In this document: positions 1 through 5,511 of the stretch, piece by piece
Layout of the letters: each line of letters begins with the position of its first letter
Position numbering within the stretch: position 1 is the first letter of the stretch
NCBI GenBank assembly: GCA_937983495.1
Contig: CALKAA010000443.1
Location: 1 to 6,403, forward strand
Direction of reading: 5' to 3'
DNA: 6,403 nucleotides
Source of the DNA: an uncultured Gemmobacter sp.
GTDB lineage: Bacteria; Pseudomonadota; Alphaproteobacteria; Rhodobacterales; Rhodobacteraceae
Made by a program: the position numbers and the translations under genes
Notes under the pieces: generated by a model
Told to the model about the DNA's origin: nothing
Database searches by the model: none
What the model saw: the letters and a program-made list of their open reading frames with translations, nothing else

Positions 1-48
1 GGGGGCCAGCCCCCGCACCCCCGGGATATTTTTGAACAGAAAATGAAG
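1..48. repeat. Dispersed hairpin/GGGATATTT element, copy 1
   Basis: A GC hairpin (GGGGG, loop CCAG, CCCCC at 1-14) is followed by the core GGGATATTTTTGAACAGA (23-40). The same 18-base core occurs exactly on the minus strand at 6356-6373, and with 1 to 3 changes at 4429-4446 (plus) and 4468-4485 (minus). It lies just beyond the mccB stop codon and may act as a terminator or transcript-end structure for mccB. That role is inferred from position and hairpin only. Confidence 0.75.
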
Positions 49-69
49 GGGGGTGGTGGCTCATGGGGG

Positions 70-1674
70 TTACATGCGGAAGACGCCGAAGCGGGTGGGC
101 TCAACGGGGGCGTTGAGGGCGGCGGAGAGCGACAGGGCGAGGGTGGCCCGTGTCTTGCGCGGGTCGATGATGCCGTCATCCCAGAGCCGGGCCGAGGCGT
201 AGAGCGGGTGGCTTTGACGCTCGAACATCTCGATGGTGGGGCGTTTGAACTCGGCCTCCTCCTCGGGGGACCAGGTGCCGCCTGCGCGCTCGATCCCGTC
301 GCGTTTCACGGTGGCAAGGACGCCCGCCGCCTGTTCGCCGCCCATCACCGAGATGCGGCTGTTGGGCCATGTCCAGAGGAAGCGGGGTTGGTAGGCGCGG
401 CCGGCCATGCCGTAATTGCCGGCGCCGAAGCTGCCGCCCACCAGCATGGTGATCTTGGGCACATTGGTCGAGGCGACGGCGGTGACCATTTTCGCGCCGT
501 GGCGGGCGATGCCTTCGTTTTCGTATTTCCGCCCCACCATGAAGCCGGTGATGTTTTGCAGGAACACCAAGGGGATGTTGCGCTGGCTGCACAGCTCGAC
601 AAAATGCGCGCCCTTGATCGCGGCCTCGGAGAACAGCACGCCGTTATTGGCGATGATGCCCACCGGGCAGCCCATCACATGCGCAAAGCCGGTGACGAGG
701 GTTTCGCCGAAGCGGGGTTTGAATTCGTCAAAGCGCGAGCCATCGACCACGCGGGCGATGACCTCGCGGATGTCGTAAGGCGTGCGCAGATCGCCGGGCA
801 CCACGCCGAGGATTTCTTCCGGGTCATAGGCCGGGTCTTCGGGCGATTGCCAGTGCACGGTGGCGGGGCGGGTTCGGTTCAGGTGGCTGAGCGCGCGGCG
901 GGCGAGTGCGAGAGCGTGGGCATCATCCTCGGCCAGATAATCCGCGACGCCGGAGAGGCGGGTGTGGACATCGCCGCCGCCAAGGTCTTCGGCGCTGACC
1001 ACCTCGCCGGTGGCCGCGCGCACCAGGGGCGGCCCGGCCAGGAAGATGGTGCCCTGCTCGCGCACGATGATGGTGACATCGGACATGGCGGGCACATAGG
1101 CGCCGCCTGCGGTGCAGGAGCCCATGACCACGGCGATTTGTGGGATGCCCTTGGCCGACATACGGGCCTGATTGTAGAAGATGCGGCCAAAATGGTCGCG
1201 GTCGGGGAAAACCTCGTCCTGATTGGGCAGGTTGGCCCCGCCGCTATCGACCAGATAGACGCAAGGCAGCGCGCATTCCTCGGCGATTTCCTGCGCGCGC
1301 AGGTGTTTCTTGACGGTCATCGGGTAATAGGTGCCGCCCTTCACGGTGGCATCATTGCAGACCACCATGACCTCTTGCCCCTGCACCCGGCCAATGCCCG
1401 CGATGACCCCGGCGCAGGGGGCCGCGCCCTCGTAAAGCCCATGGGCTGCCGTGGCACCGATTTCGAGGAAGGGCGAGCCGGGATCGAGCAGCCCCGCCAC
1501 CCGGTCGCGTGGGGCGAGTTTGCCGCGCGCGATATGGCGGGCCATGGCCTTTTCGCCCCCGCCTGCGGCGGCAAGGGCGGCGGCTTCGGCCACGGGTTCC
1601 AGCATCGCAAGATGCGCCGCGCGATTGACCTTGAAGCTGTCAGAGCCGGTGAGGATGCGGGAGGTGAGTTTCAT
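70..1674 (-). CDS. mccB: Methylcrotonyl-CoA carboxylase, carboxyltransferase (beta) subunit
   Basis: This 534-residue protein is a biotin-dependent acyl-CoA carboxyltransferase. It transfers CO2 from carboxybiotin to 3-methylcrotonyl-CoA, giving 3-methylglutaconyl-CoA in cytosolic leucine catabolism. The length is normal for the MCC beta subunit. The two crotonase-like halves are visible. The N-half has the Gly-rich loop GSCTAGGAYVPAMSD (185-199). The C-half has FLQNITGFMVG (371-381) and GGSFGAGNYGMAGRAYQPRFLW (413-434). The latter pattern favours MCC over propionyl-CoA carboxylase; geranyl-CoA carboxylase is a less likely alternative. The start is supported by AAGGA (minus strand, 1688-1684), nine bases upstream of the ATG. 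The biotin-carboxylase partner is not in the window and presumably lies further downstream, past position 1. The pathway partner ivd is on the same strand upstream, but a convergent ompW gene and its terminator lie between them, so mccB probably has its own promoter within 1675-1922. Confidence 0.93.
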   Translation of the reverse strand: MKLTSRILTGSDSFKVNRAAHLAMLEPVAEAAALAAAGGGEKAMARHIARGKLAPRDRVAGLLDPGSPFLEIGATAAHGLYEGAAPCAGVIAGIGRVQGQEVMVVCNDATVKGGTYYPMTVKKHLRAQEIAEECALPCVYLVDSGGANLPNQDEVFPDRDHFGRIFYNQARMSAKGIPQIAVVMGSCTAGGAYVPAMSDVTIIVREQGTIFLAGPPLVRAATGEVVSAEDLGGGDVHTRLSGVADYLAEDDAHALALARRALSHLNRTRPATVHWQSPEDPAYDPEEILGVVPGDLRTPYDIREVIARVVDGSRFDEFKPRFGETLVTGFAHVMGCPVGIIANNGVLFSEAAIKGAHFVELCSQRNIPLVFLQNITGFMVGRKYENEGIARHGAKMVTAVASTNVPKITMLVGGSFGAGNYGMAGRAYQPRFLWTWPNSRISVMGGEQAAGVLATVKRDGIERAGGTWSPEEEAEFKRPTIEMFERQSHPLYASARLWDDGIIDPRKTRATLALSLSAALNAPVEPTRFGVFRM

Positions 1675-1922
1675 GGGCGGCGGTCCTTACTGGCCAGACG
1701 AGGCAGCGTGCGGGGCAACTTGGGCGGTGCGGGCGTGAACGGGGCACGCTGAGCGGGAATGATGTATTTCACTTTCACGTTTTCGATAGAATTCAAGGCC
1801 TTGCGTGCCAGAATGTCGCAGGTCGCGGCGGGGCGTTTTTGACCTGCGTCAAGGTTTGCCCTGCCGATTGCGGGCCATGGTCGCGCCGACACGACAACGG
1901 CAATCAACTTGAGAGAAGACCG
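1675..1922. other. Divergent intergenic region mccB / ompW
   Basis: This 248-bp region separates two divergent starts. The half nearest mccB is GC-rich. It contains an AT-richer island (about 1755-1800) with GTATTTCACTTTCACG (1764-1779), a likely place for the mccB promoter or an operator, although I could not find a convincing -35/-10 pair. The half nearest ompW carries the FNR-type box listed separately. No open reading frame here looks real. Confidence 0.6.
1839..1852. promoter_or_regulatory. FNR-type box upstream of ompW
   Basis: The sequence TTGAC-CTGC-GTCAA is a perfect dyad that fits the FNR/FixK/DNR consensus TTGAYNNNNRTCAA. Its centre lies 77 bases upstream of the ompW ATG. If FNR works here as a class II activator (box at about -41.5), transcription would start near 1887, leaving a leader of about 36 bases; no strong -10 hexamer is visible. 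OmpW genes are FNR-responsive in enteric bacteria, which makes the assignment plausible. Which Crp/Fnr-family protein binds cannot be told from the site. Confidence 0.75.
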
Positions 1923-2516
1923 ATGAAGACCCTCGCACTTGCCCTTCTGGCCTCTGTCGCCCTTGGCGCCCCTGCTTTTGCCCAATCGGCGGGCGAGATG
2001 ACGCTGGGCTTTGGCCTTGGCTTCGTGAACCCGAAATCCGACAATGGCACCGTGGCCGGTGGCGCGACCGAGATCGACAGCAATGCCCGCCCGACCGTCA
2101 CCTTTGAATATTTCATCCGCGACAATCTGGGCGTGGAGCTGTTGGCCGCCCTGCCCTTCAAGCATGACATCAATGTGGGCGGCTCCAAGGTTGGCGTGAC
2201 CAAGCATCTGCCCCCCACCCTGTCGCTGAACTATCACTTCCCCACCGGCGGCGCGATCAAGCCTTTCGTGGGCCTGGGCGTGAACTACACCGTGTTCTTT
2301 GAGGACCGCTCGCCGCTGGGCGATCTGAAGATCGACAACAGCTGGGGTCTGGCCGCCCATCTGGGCATGGATTACGCGATCAGCGAGAAGGGGGCCGTGC
2401 GGATGGACCTGCGCTATATCGACATTGACAGCGATGTGAAGCTGAACGGCGCGAAGGTGGGCCGGGTGGAGGTGGACCCGCTGGTGGCGGGTGTCTCTTA
2501 TGTGATGAAGTTCTGA
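1923..2516 (+). CDS. ompW: OmpW-family outer-membrane beta-barrel protein
   Basis: This 197-residue exported protein has a clear Sec signal peptide (MK, hydrophobic core to about residue 18, AFA|Q cleavage after residue 20). The mature part alternates polar and hydrophobic strands as expected for an eight-stranded barrel. It carries the LPPTLSLNYHF pattern characteristic of OmpW and ends in an aromatic residue (YVMKF), the usual signal for outer-membrane insertion. Family members form narrow hydrophobic channels linked to uptake of small molecules and stress adaptation; the substrate here is unknown. The ATG at 1923 was preferred over an upstream in-frame ATG at 1839 because it begins the signal peptide, has GAGAGAAG just before it, and because the longer form would translate through the FNR box. 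It is convergent with ivd and divergent from mccB, so it sits inside the leucine-degradation region as an independent unit. Confidence 0.9.
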   Translation: MKTLALALLASVALGAPAFAQSAGEMTLGFGLGFVNPKSDNGTVAGGATEIDSNARPTVTFEYFIRDNLGVELLAALPFKHDINVGGSKVGVTKHLPPTLSLNYHFPTGGAIKPFVGLGVNYTVFFEDRSPLGDLKIDNSWGLAAHLGMDYAISEKGAVRMDLRYIDIDSDVKLNGAKVGRVEVDPLVAGVSYVMKF

Positions 2517-2542
2517 TCCGGTTTCCGGTCGGAAAGGTGCGG

Positions 2543-2572
2543 AAGGGTGTGGGGTCTCCCCGCACCCTTTTT
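2543..2572 (+). terminator. Rho-independent terminator after ompW
   Basis: AAGGGTGTGGGG and CCCCGCACCCTT form a 12-bp stem (one G-U pair) around a TCT loop, and the downstream arm runs into a T stretch (2568-2572). It begins 26 bases after the ompW stop. Because ivd converges from the other side, the stem could also halt ivd transcripts, but the T run favours the plus strand. Confidence 0.85.
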
Positions 2573-2600
2573 CCGTTGCGCCGAGTTCCGTTGCGACGAG
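2571..2600. repeat. 15-bp tandem repeat between ompW and ivd
   Basis: Two adjacent units, TTCCGTTGCGCCGAG (2571-2585) and TTCCGTTGCGACGAG (2586-2600), differ at one base. The first overlaps the T run of the ompW terminator. It looks like a small slippage duplication in the convergent intergenic gap; no function is suggested. Confidence 0.7.
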
Positions 2601-2626
2601 GCCGCGCTGGGTCATCCCGGCACGCA

Positions 2627-3787
2627 TCACCCCTGCGCCATCAGCTCGCGGCCGATCAGCATGCGGCGAATCTCCGAGGTGCCCGCGCCGATCTCCATCA
2701 GCTTGGCATCGCGGAACAGGCGGCTGACGGTGGAATCGTTCAGGAACCCGGCCCCGCCCAGCGCCTGCACCGCCTGATGCGCCTGCACCATGGCCTGTTC
2801 GCTGGCATAGAGCACGCATCCGGCGGCATCGGCGCGGGTGACCTCGCCGCGGTCGCAGGCGCGCGCAGCCTCATAGACATAGGCCCGGGCTGAGTTCAGC
2901 GCGACATACATATCGGCCAGTTTCGCCTGCATCAGTTGGAAATTGCCGATCGGCTGGCCGAATTGCTGGCGGGTTTGCGCATAGGGCAGCACCTCGTCCA
3001 GACAGGCGGCCATGATGCCGGTGCCGATGCCCGACAGCACGACGCGCTCGTAATCGAGGCCCGACATCAAGACGCGCACGCCCTTGCCCTCGGTGCCCAG
3101 CACGTTTTCGAACGGCACTTCGCAATTGTCGAAGATCAGCTCGCCGGTGTTGGAGCCGCGCATGCCCAGCTTGTCGAAATGCGGGCTGGTGGAGAAGCCC
3201 TTGAAGCCGCGCTCAACGATGAAGGCGGTGATGCCCTTGGCCCCCGCCTCCGGGTCGGTCTTGGCATAGACGATCAGCGTATCGGCATCGGGGCCATTGG
3301 TGATCCAGTATTTGGAGCCGTTGAGGACGTAATAGCCGTTGCGCTTTTCGGCCCGGAGTTTCATCGAGACCACATCCGACCCGGCGCCGGGTTCCGACAT
3401 GGCGAGCGCGCCGACATGTTCGCCCGAAACGAGGCCGGGCAGGTATTTCGCCTTTTGCTCGGGGCTGCCATTCAGTTTCATCTGGTTGACGCAAAGATTG
3501 GAATGGGCGCCGTAAGACAGGCTGATCGAGGCAGAGACGCGGGCGATTTCCTCGGTGGCGATGACATGGGCCAGATAGCCCATCCCGGCCCCGCCATACT
3601 CCTCGGACACGGTGATGCCCAGAAGGCCCAGCGCGCCCATCTCGCGCCACAGATCGACGGGGAAGACATTGTCCCGATCCACCTGCGCCGCGATGGGCTT
3701 GACCCGCTCTTGCGCCCAGGTGTGAACCATGTCGCGCAGGGCGGCGATATCCTCACCCAGATCGAACCGCATCGGTGAATGGAACAT
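2627..3787 (-). CDS. ivd: Isovaleryl-CoA dehydrogenase
   Basis: This 386-residue FAD-dependent acyl-CoA dehydrogenase oxidises isovaleryl-CoA to 3-methylcrotonyl-CoA in leucine degradation, passing electrons to electron-transfer flavoprotein. It has the family signatures ALAMSEPGAGSD (127-138) and QALGGAGFLND (341-351). Two features mark it as isovaleryl-specific. The catalytic Glu is in LDYERVVLSG (E247, matching the Glu of human IVD in the LD-ER segment). The place where short- and medium-chain enzymes have their catalytic Glu is Ala in IGAGTSEIRR (A368). The start is set by GGAGG (minus strand, 3797-3793), five bases before the ATG at 3787; an in-frame TTG at 3820 lies in the palindrome and lacks such a site. 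It is divergent from creA and upstream of mccB, with ompW in between. Confidence 0.94.
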   Translation of the reverse strand: MFHSPMRFDLGEDIAALRDMVHTWAQERVKPIAAQVDRDNVFPVDLWREMGALGLLGITVSEEYGGAGMGYLAHVIATEEIARVSASISLSYGAHSNLCVNQMKLNGSPEQKAKYLPGLVSGEHVGALAMSEPGAGSDVVSMKLRAEKRNGYYVLNGSKYWITNGPDADTLIVYAKTDPEAGAKGITAFIVERGFKGFSTSPHFDKLGMRGSNTGELIFDNCEVPFENVLGTEGKGVRVLMSGLDYERVVLSGIGTGIMAACLDEVLPYAQTRQQFGQPIGNFQLMQAKLADMYVALNSARAYVYEAARACDRGEVTRADAAGCVLYASEQAMVQAHQAVQALGGAGFLNDSTVSRLFRDAKLMEIGAGTSEIRRMLIGRELMAQG

Positions 3788-3805
3788 GATCCCCTCCCAA
3801 GGAAA

Positions 3806-3819
3806 TGAACACGTGTTCA
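3806..3819. promoter_or_regulatory. Perfect 14-bp palindrome, candidate operator of ivd
   Basis: TGAACACGTGTTCA is its own reverse complement. Two further flanking pairs also match after one mismatch on each side. It lies 19 bases upstream of the ivd start and directly downstream of the candidate -10 element, so it would cover the transcription start. Size and position fit a repressor dimer of the TetR class; several leucine and acyl-CoA degradation operons are controlled by such repressors or by MerR-type LiuR. The regulator is not in the window. Confidence 0.6.
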
Positions 3820-3847
3820 ATTAATCGCCCCAGGTGAGTCGCGTCAA
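3820..3847 (-). promoter_or_regulatory. Candidate sigma-70 promoter of ivd
   Basis: On the minus strand TTGACG (3847-3842) is followed after 16 bases by ATTAAT (3825-3820), which are good and fair matches to -35 and -10. The predicted start point falls inside the 14-bp palindrome, and the leader to the ivd ATG would be about 25 bases. Confidence 0.5.
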
Positions 3848-3914
3848 GTGCGATCTGTGCTTGCAGCGGGACCGGCGCGGCCCCAGATTGGAACCAGACA
3901 AAGGAGTGTTGACG

Positions 3915-4376
3915 ATGCGCAAGGTTTTGGCCCCCGCCGTGATGGCAGCCCTGATGATGAGCCCGCTCTCGCCTGCTCTGGCCGAGGAAGTGGGGCAAGT
4001 GGGCGTGGACTGGGTGGGCAATGACATCATCATCGAGGCCTTCCAGGACCCCAAGGTGCAGGGCGTCACCTGCCATCTGGCCTATTTTGACCGCTCGCTG
4101 ATTGATCGGTTCAGCAATGGCAACTGGTTCGAAGACCCCAGCTATTCGGCGGTGGATTGCACCCAGACCGGGCCGATCAGCTTAGGCAATATCGACCGGG
4201 GCAAGGATGGCGAGGAAGTGTTCAGCGAGGGGCGATCCCTGATCCTGAAATCGCTGAAGGTCACGCGGATCTATGACGAGAAGAACAAGGCGCTGATCTA
4301 TCTGGGCCATGCAAGCGAATTGACCCAAGGCTCGGGCAAGATGTCGCTTTCCGTGGTGCCGCTGGCGCAGCCGTAA
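3915..4376 (+). CDS. creA: CreA-family exported protein
   Basis: This 153-residue protein matches the CreA family: after the signal peptide come the segments IIIEAFQDPKVQGVTCHLAYF, DCTQTGPISL, FSEGRSLILKSLKVTRIYD and ALIYLGHASELTQGS, which parallel Escherichia coli CreA in order and spacing. The signal peptide ends at about ALA|EE (residue 23), so the protein is probably periplasmic. Two cysteines (C53 and C82) are in positions suitable for a disulfide. The biochemical function of CreA is unknown; in enteric bacteria it is encoded with the creBCD genes, which are absent here. The ATG at 3915 is chosen for AAGGAG (3901-3906) eight bases upstream and because it begins the signal peptide. It is divergent from ivd and ends in two strong hairpins, so it appears monocistronic. 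Confidence 0.88.
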   Translation: MRKVLAPAVMAALMMSPLSPALAEEVGQVGVDWVGNDIIIEAFQDPKVQGVTCHLAYFDRSLIDRFSNGNWFEDPSYSAVDCTQTGPISLGNIDRGKDGEEVFSEGRSLILKSLKVTRIYDEKNKALIYLGHASELTQGSGKMSLSVVPLAQP

Positions 4377-4384
4377 GCGGCGCC

Positions 4385-4420
4385 GGGGGGCTGTCTGCCC
4401 CCCACGGGGCCTGCGGCCCC
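4385..4420 (+). terminator. Tandem GC hairpins after creA
   Basis: Two perfect hairpins follow the creA stop by eight bases: GGGGGGC-tgtct-GCCCCCC (4385-4403) and GGGGCC-tgc-GGCCCC (4406-4420). There is no T run; instead the dispersed GGATATTT element follows. They likely mark the 3' end of the creA transcript, perhaps as processing or stabilising structures and not as a classic intrinsic terminator. Confidence 0.65.
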
Positions 4421-4421
4421 T

Positions 4422-4456
4422 CCCCCCGAGGATATTTGGGAACAGATGAAATCAGG
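4422..4456 (+). repeat. Dispersed GGATATTT/GAACAG element, copy 2
   Basis: After a C run comes GGATATTTGGGAACAGA (4430-4446) and then TGAAATCAGG. The last 17 bases, GAACAGATGAAATCAGG (4440-4456), are exactly repeated in inverted orientation at 6346-6362, on the far side of the imm11 pair. It faces copy 3; the two can pair as GGATATT and GAACAG arms separated by three mismatches. Confidence 0.75.
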
Positions 4457-4467
4457 TCTTTGCTTTT

Positions 4468-4515
4468 TCTGTTCAAGAATATCCCGAGCCAATGTGAAAA
4501 TGTGGTGGCCCTGCC
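4468..4515 (-). repeat. Dispersed element, copy 3, left end of a 48-bp direct repeat
   Basis: The core reads GGGATATTCTTGAACAGA on the minus strand (4485-4468), one change from copies 1 and 4. The repeat extends rightward through CCGAGCCAATGTGAAAATG to 4515 and matches 6356-6403 at 43 of 48 positions in the same orientation, with a spacing of 1888 bases. The right copy stops only because the window ends, so the true repeat may be longer. Confidence 0.75.
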
Positions 4516-4635
4516 GGTTAAGTCAGGGCCGCTACGGGGGCCCCGCTTCCGACGGGCAAATTACGGCCCTGTGCCGGTCAGCGGCTTCGGTGGCGATCCC
4601 CCAAAACAGGTTACAGGCGAAACAGAGAAAATGGC

Positions 4636-5391
4636 ATGGTTTGGGCAATTGAATTCCCGTCTGATTATAACGAGTTTTTCCCTCAGGGTGATTTCAAGGG
4701 CTATGATGAGGCAATGGCCGCCCATTATCAGGCGGAGATTCGGCCGAGCAAAATTTCAAGAACCGGATCAGCTTTCATATTTACCAAAGAGGCCCCGCTT
4801 GACGGCGATGGCAAACCCTATGAAGTATTTTCCTCCTATGCGCTGGATGTCAGCGAAAAATTCCACGCGCCCATTGGCGAACCTCGCCCGCATCGTGCGC
4901 GGCTCCTGCCTGTTCAGCCGCATGAATGGCCGCAGGAATATGTTTATGAAAGGGTCTATAAACGCCGCGCATCTATTGTGCAATTGCCTGATCGCATGTT
5001 TGCGGTTGAGGATGATCTGCGCAATTTGATCGAAGCCCTGGAACCTGGCATCCACAGTTTCAACCCCATTCGTATGACATTGCCCAAAGGCGTTGAACAC
5101 CCGATCCAGCATCACATGATGATTGTCGGCCGTTGGCTGCACAGTTTTCGAATGGATCTCAGCGATGAAAGTTTTTTGCGAAAGAGTATTGAAGGGTCAG
5201 CGTCCTTCCGCGCGCCTCCAACGGGAAACGTGGCTCATGTCGCCATGGACTCTGCCGTGATCGGTGATGCCCATATCTGGTGCGAGCGGCGTTTGCGCGG
5301 GCTACGATACTACATATCCGATACGCTGCATTCCGAGGCCGCGAAGCTGGGGTTGCGGCTTCCAAAACAGTTCAAACTGATGGCAGTGTGA
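4636..5391 (+). CDS. Imm11/DUF1629-type immunity protein, copy A
   Basis: This 251-residue protein has no signal peptide or membrane segment, so it is expected to be cytosolic. I place it in the Imm11 (DUF1629) immunity family from its C-terminal half: LPDRMFAVEDDLRNLIEAL (118-136) leading to EPGIHSFNPI (136-145), and near the end AHIWCERR (212-219) with YYISDTLHSEAAKLGLR (225-241), which resembles the family's W-x-S-D ending. Known members neutralise polymorphic toxins; the toxin met by this protein is unknown and none is encoded here. The start follows a weak GAGA (4625-4628) and overlaps an out-of-frame ATG at 4631, but copy B, with a good ribosome site, begins at the same codon. Ten residues differ from copy B: 6, 8, 11, 24 and 221, 223, 224, 225, 233, 236. 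GC is clearly below that of ivd and mccB, suggesting acquisition by transfer. Confidence 0.7.
   Translation: MVWAIEFPSDYNEFFPQGDFKGYDEAMAAHYQAEIRPSKISRTGSAFIFTKEAPLDGDGKPYEVFSSYALDVSEKFHAPIGEPRPHRARLLPVQPHEWPQEYVYERVYKRRASIVQLPDRMFAVEDDLRNLIEALEPGIHSFNPIRMTLPKGVEHPIQHHMMIVGRWLHSFRMDLSDESFLRKSIEGSASFRAPPTGNVAHVAMDSAVIGDAHIWCERRLRGLRYYISDTLHSEAAKLGLRLPKQFKLMAV
4706..5295. repeat. 590-bp identical block, first copy
   Basis: By eye no base differs between 4706-5295 and 5582-6171 (spacing 876). The block covers codons 24 to 220 of both imm11 genes. On the left, 8 differences occur within 4651-4705; on the right, 17 occur within 5296-5364. The abrupt edges suggest a recombination or gene-conversion tract. 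Confidence 0.88.
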
Positions 5392-5511
5392 GGGAATTTC
5401 ATACCGTAGTCTATACCGTCGCGATGCTGGCGATATGAATTGGACAGGGCCGCAGATACGGTATTCCGTCGCCAGTATCTTTCACCAACCTAATATGACA
5501 AGGATAAGGTA
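5392..5511 (+). other. Spacer between the imm11 copies, with paired-repeat structure and ribosome site
   Basis: These 120 bases resemble neither the DNA before copy A nor that after copy B. ATACCGT occurs at 5401-5407 and 5413-5419, with its complement ACGGTAT at 5458-5464; CTGGCGA (5427-5433) has its complement TCGCCAG at 5469-5475. TAATAT (5491-5496) could be a -10, without a clear -35. AAGGA (5500-5504) is a good ribosome site seven bases before copy B. Confidence 0.5.

Larger units (their letters stand above)
4377..4635. other. Intergenic region creA to first imm11 gene
   Basis: These 259 bases hold the creA hairpins, repeat copies 2 and 3, and then about 120 bases before the imm11 gene containing an inverted pair AGGGCCG (4525-4531) and CGGCCCT (4564-4570) around a GGGGCCCC palindrome (4538-4545). 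No convincing promoter or toxin-like reading frame is visible. A 68-codon frame at 4446-4652 is largely translation of the repeat. Confidence 0.6.

Noticed and set aside
43..1752. Long plus-strand frame of 569 codons across mccB
   Set aside because: It is antisense to mccB, rich in Gly, Ala, His and Asp as expected for a reverse frame of a high-GC gene, and has no recognisable domain.
1671..2819. Minus-strand frame spanning ompW and parts of its neighbours
   Set aside because: It overlaps ompW, whose signal peptide and barrel features are clear, crosses the terminator, and shows no domain.
2936..3778. Plus-strand frame of 280 codons across ivd
   Set aside because: It is antisense to the clearly recognisable ivd gene and has the composition of a shadow frame.
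3807..3818. GAAC-N4-GTTC as an SOS (LexA) box
   Set aside because: That form is the Gram-positive box; alphaproteobacterial LexA normally recognises GTTC-N7-GTTC, and ivd is not an SOS gene.
3788..3820. Upstream extension of ivd to a TTG at 3820
   Set aside because: The extension would translate the palindrome and the ribosome site. The ATG at 3787 has GGAGG at good spacing and matches the usual length.
4446..4652. 68-codon frame beginning within repeat copy 2
   Set aside because: Its first part is translation of the dispersed repeat; the same peptide pattern (ISRANVKMW) is readable at copy 4, which indicates repeat sequence and not a gene.
4436..5029. 197-codon plus-strand frame overlapping the first imm11 gene
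   Set aside because: It begins in the repeat and runs out of frame through imm11. Part of it is repeated in the second copy only because the DNA is identical.
4768..5142. Minus-strand 124-codon frame present identically in both imm11 copies (also 5644-6018)
   Set aside because: Identical only because the underlying DNA is identical; no ribosome site or domain was seen.
5296..5364. Divergent C-terminal segment of the imm11 copies as a sign of pseudogene decay
   Set aside because: Both copies keep frame, length and the same final residues; the changes are substitutions only, so both appear intact.
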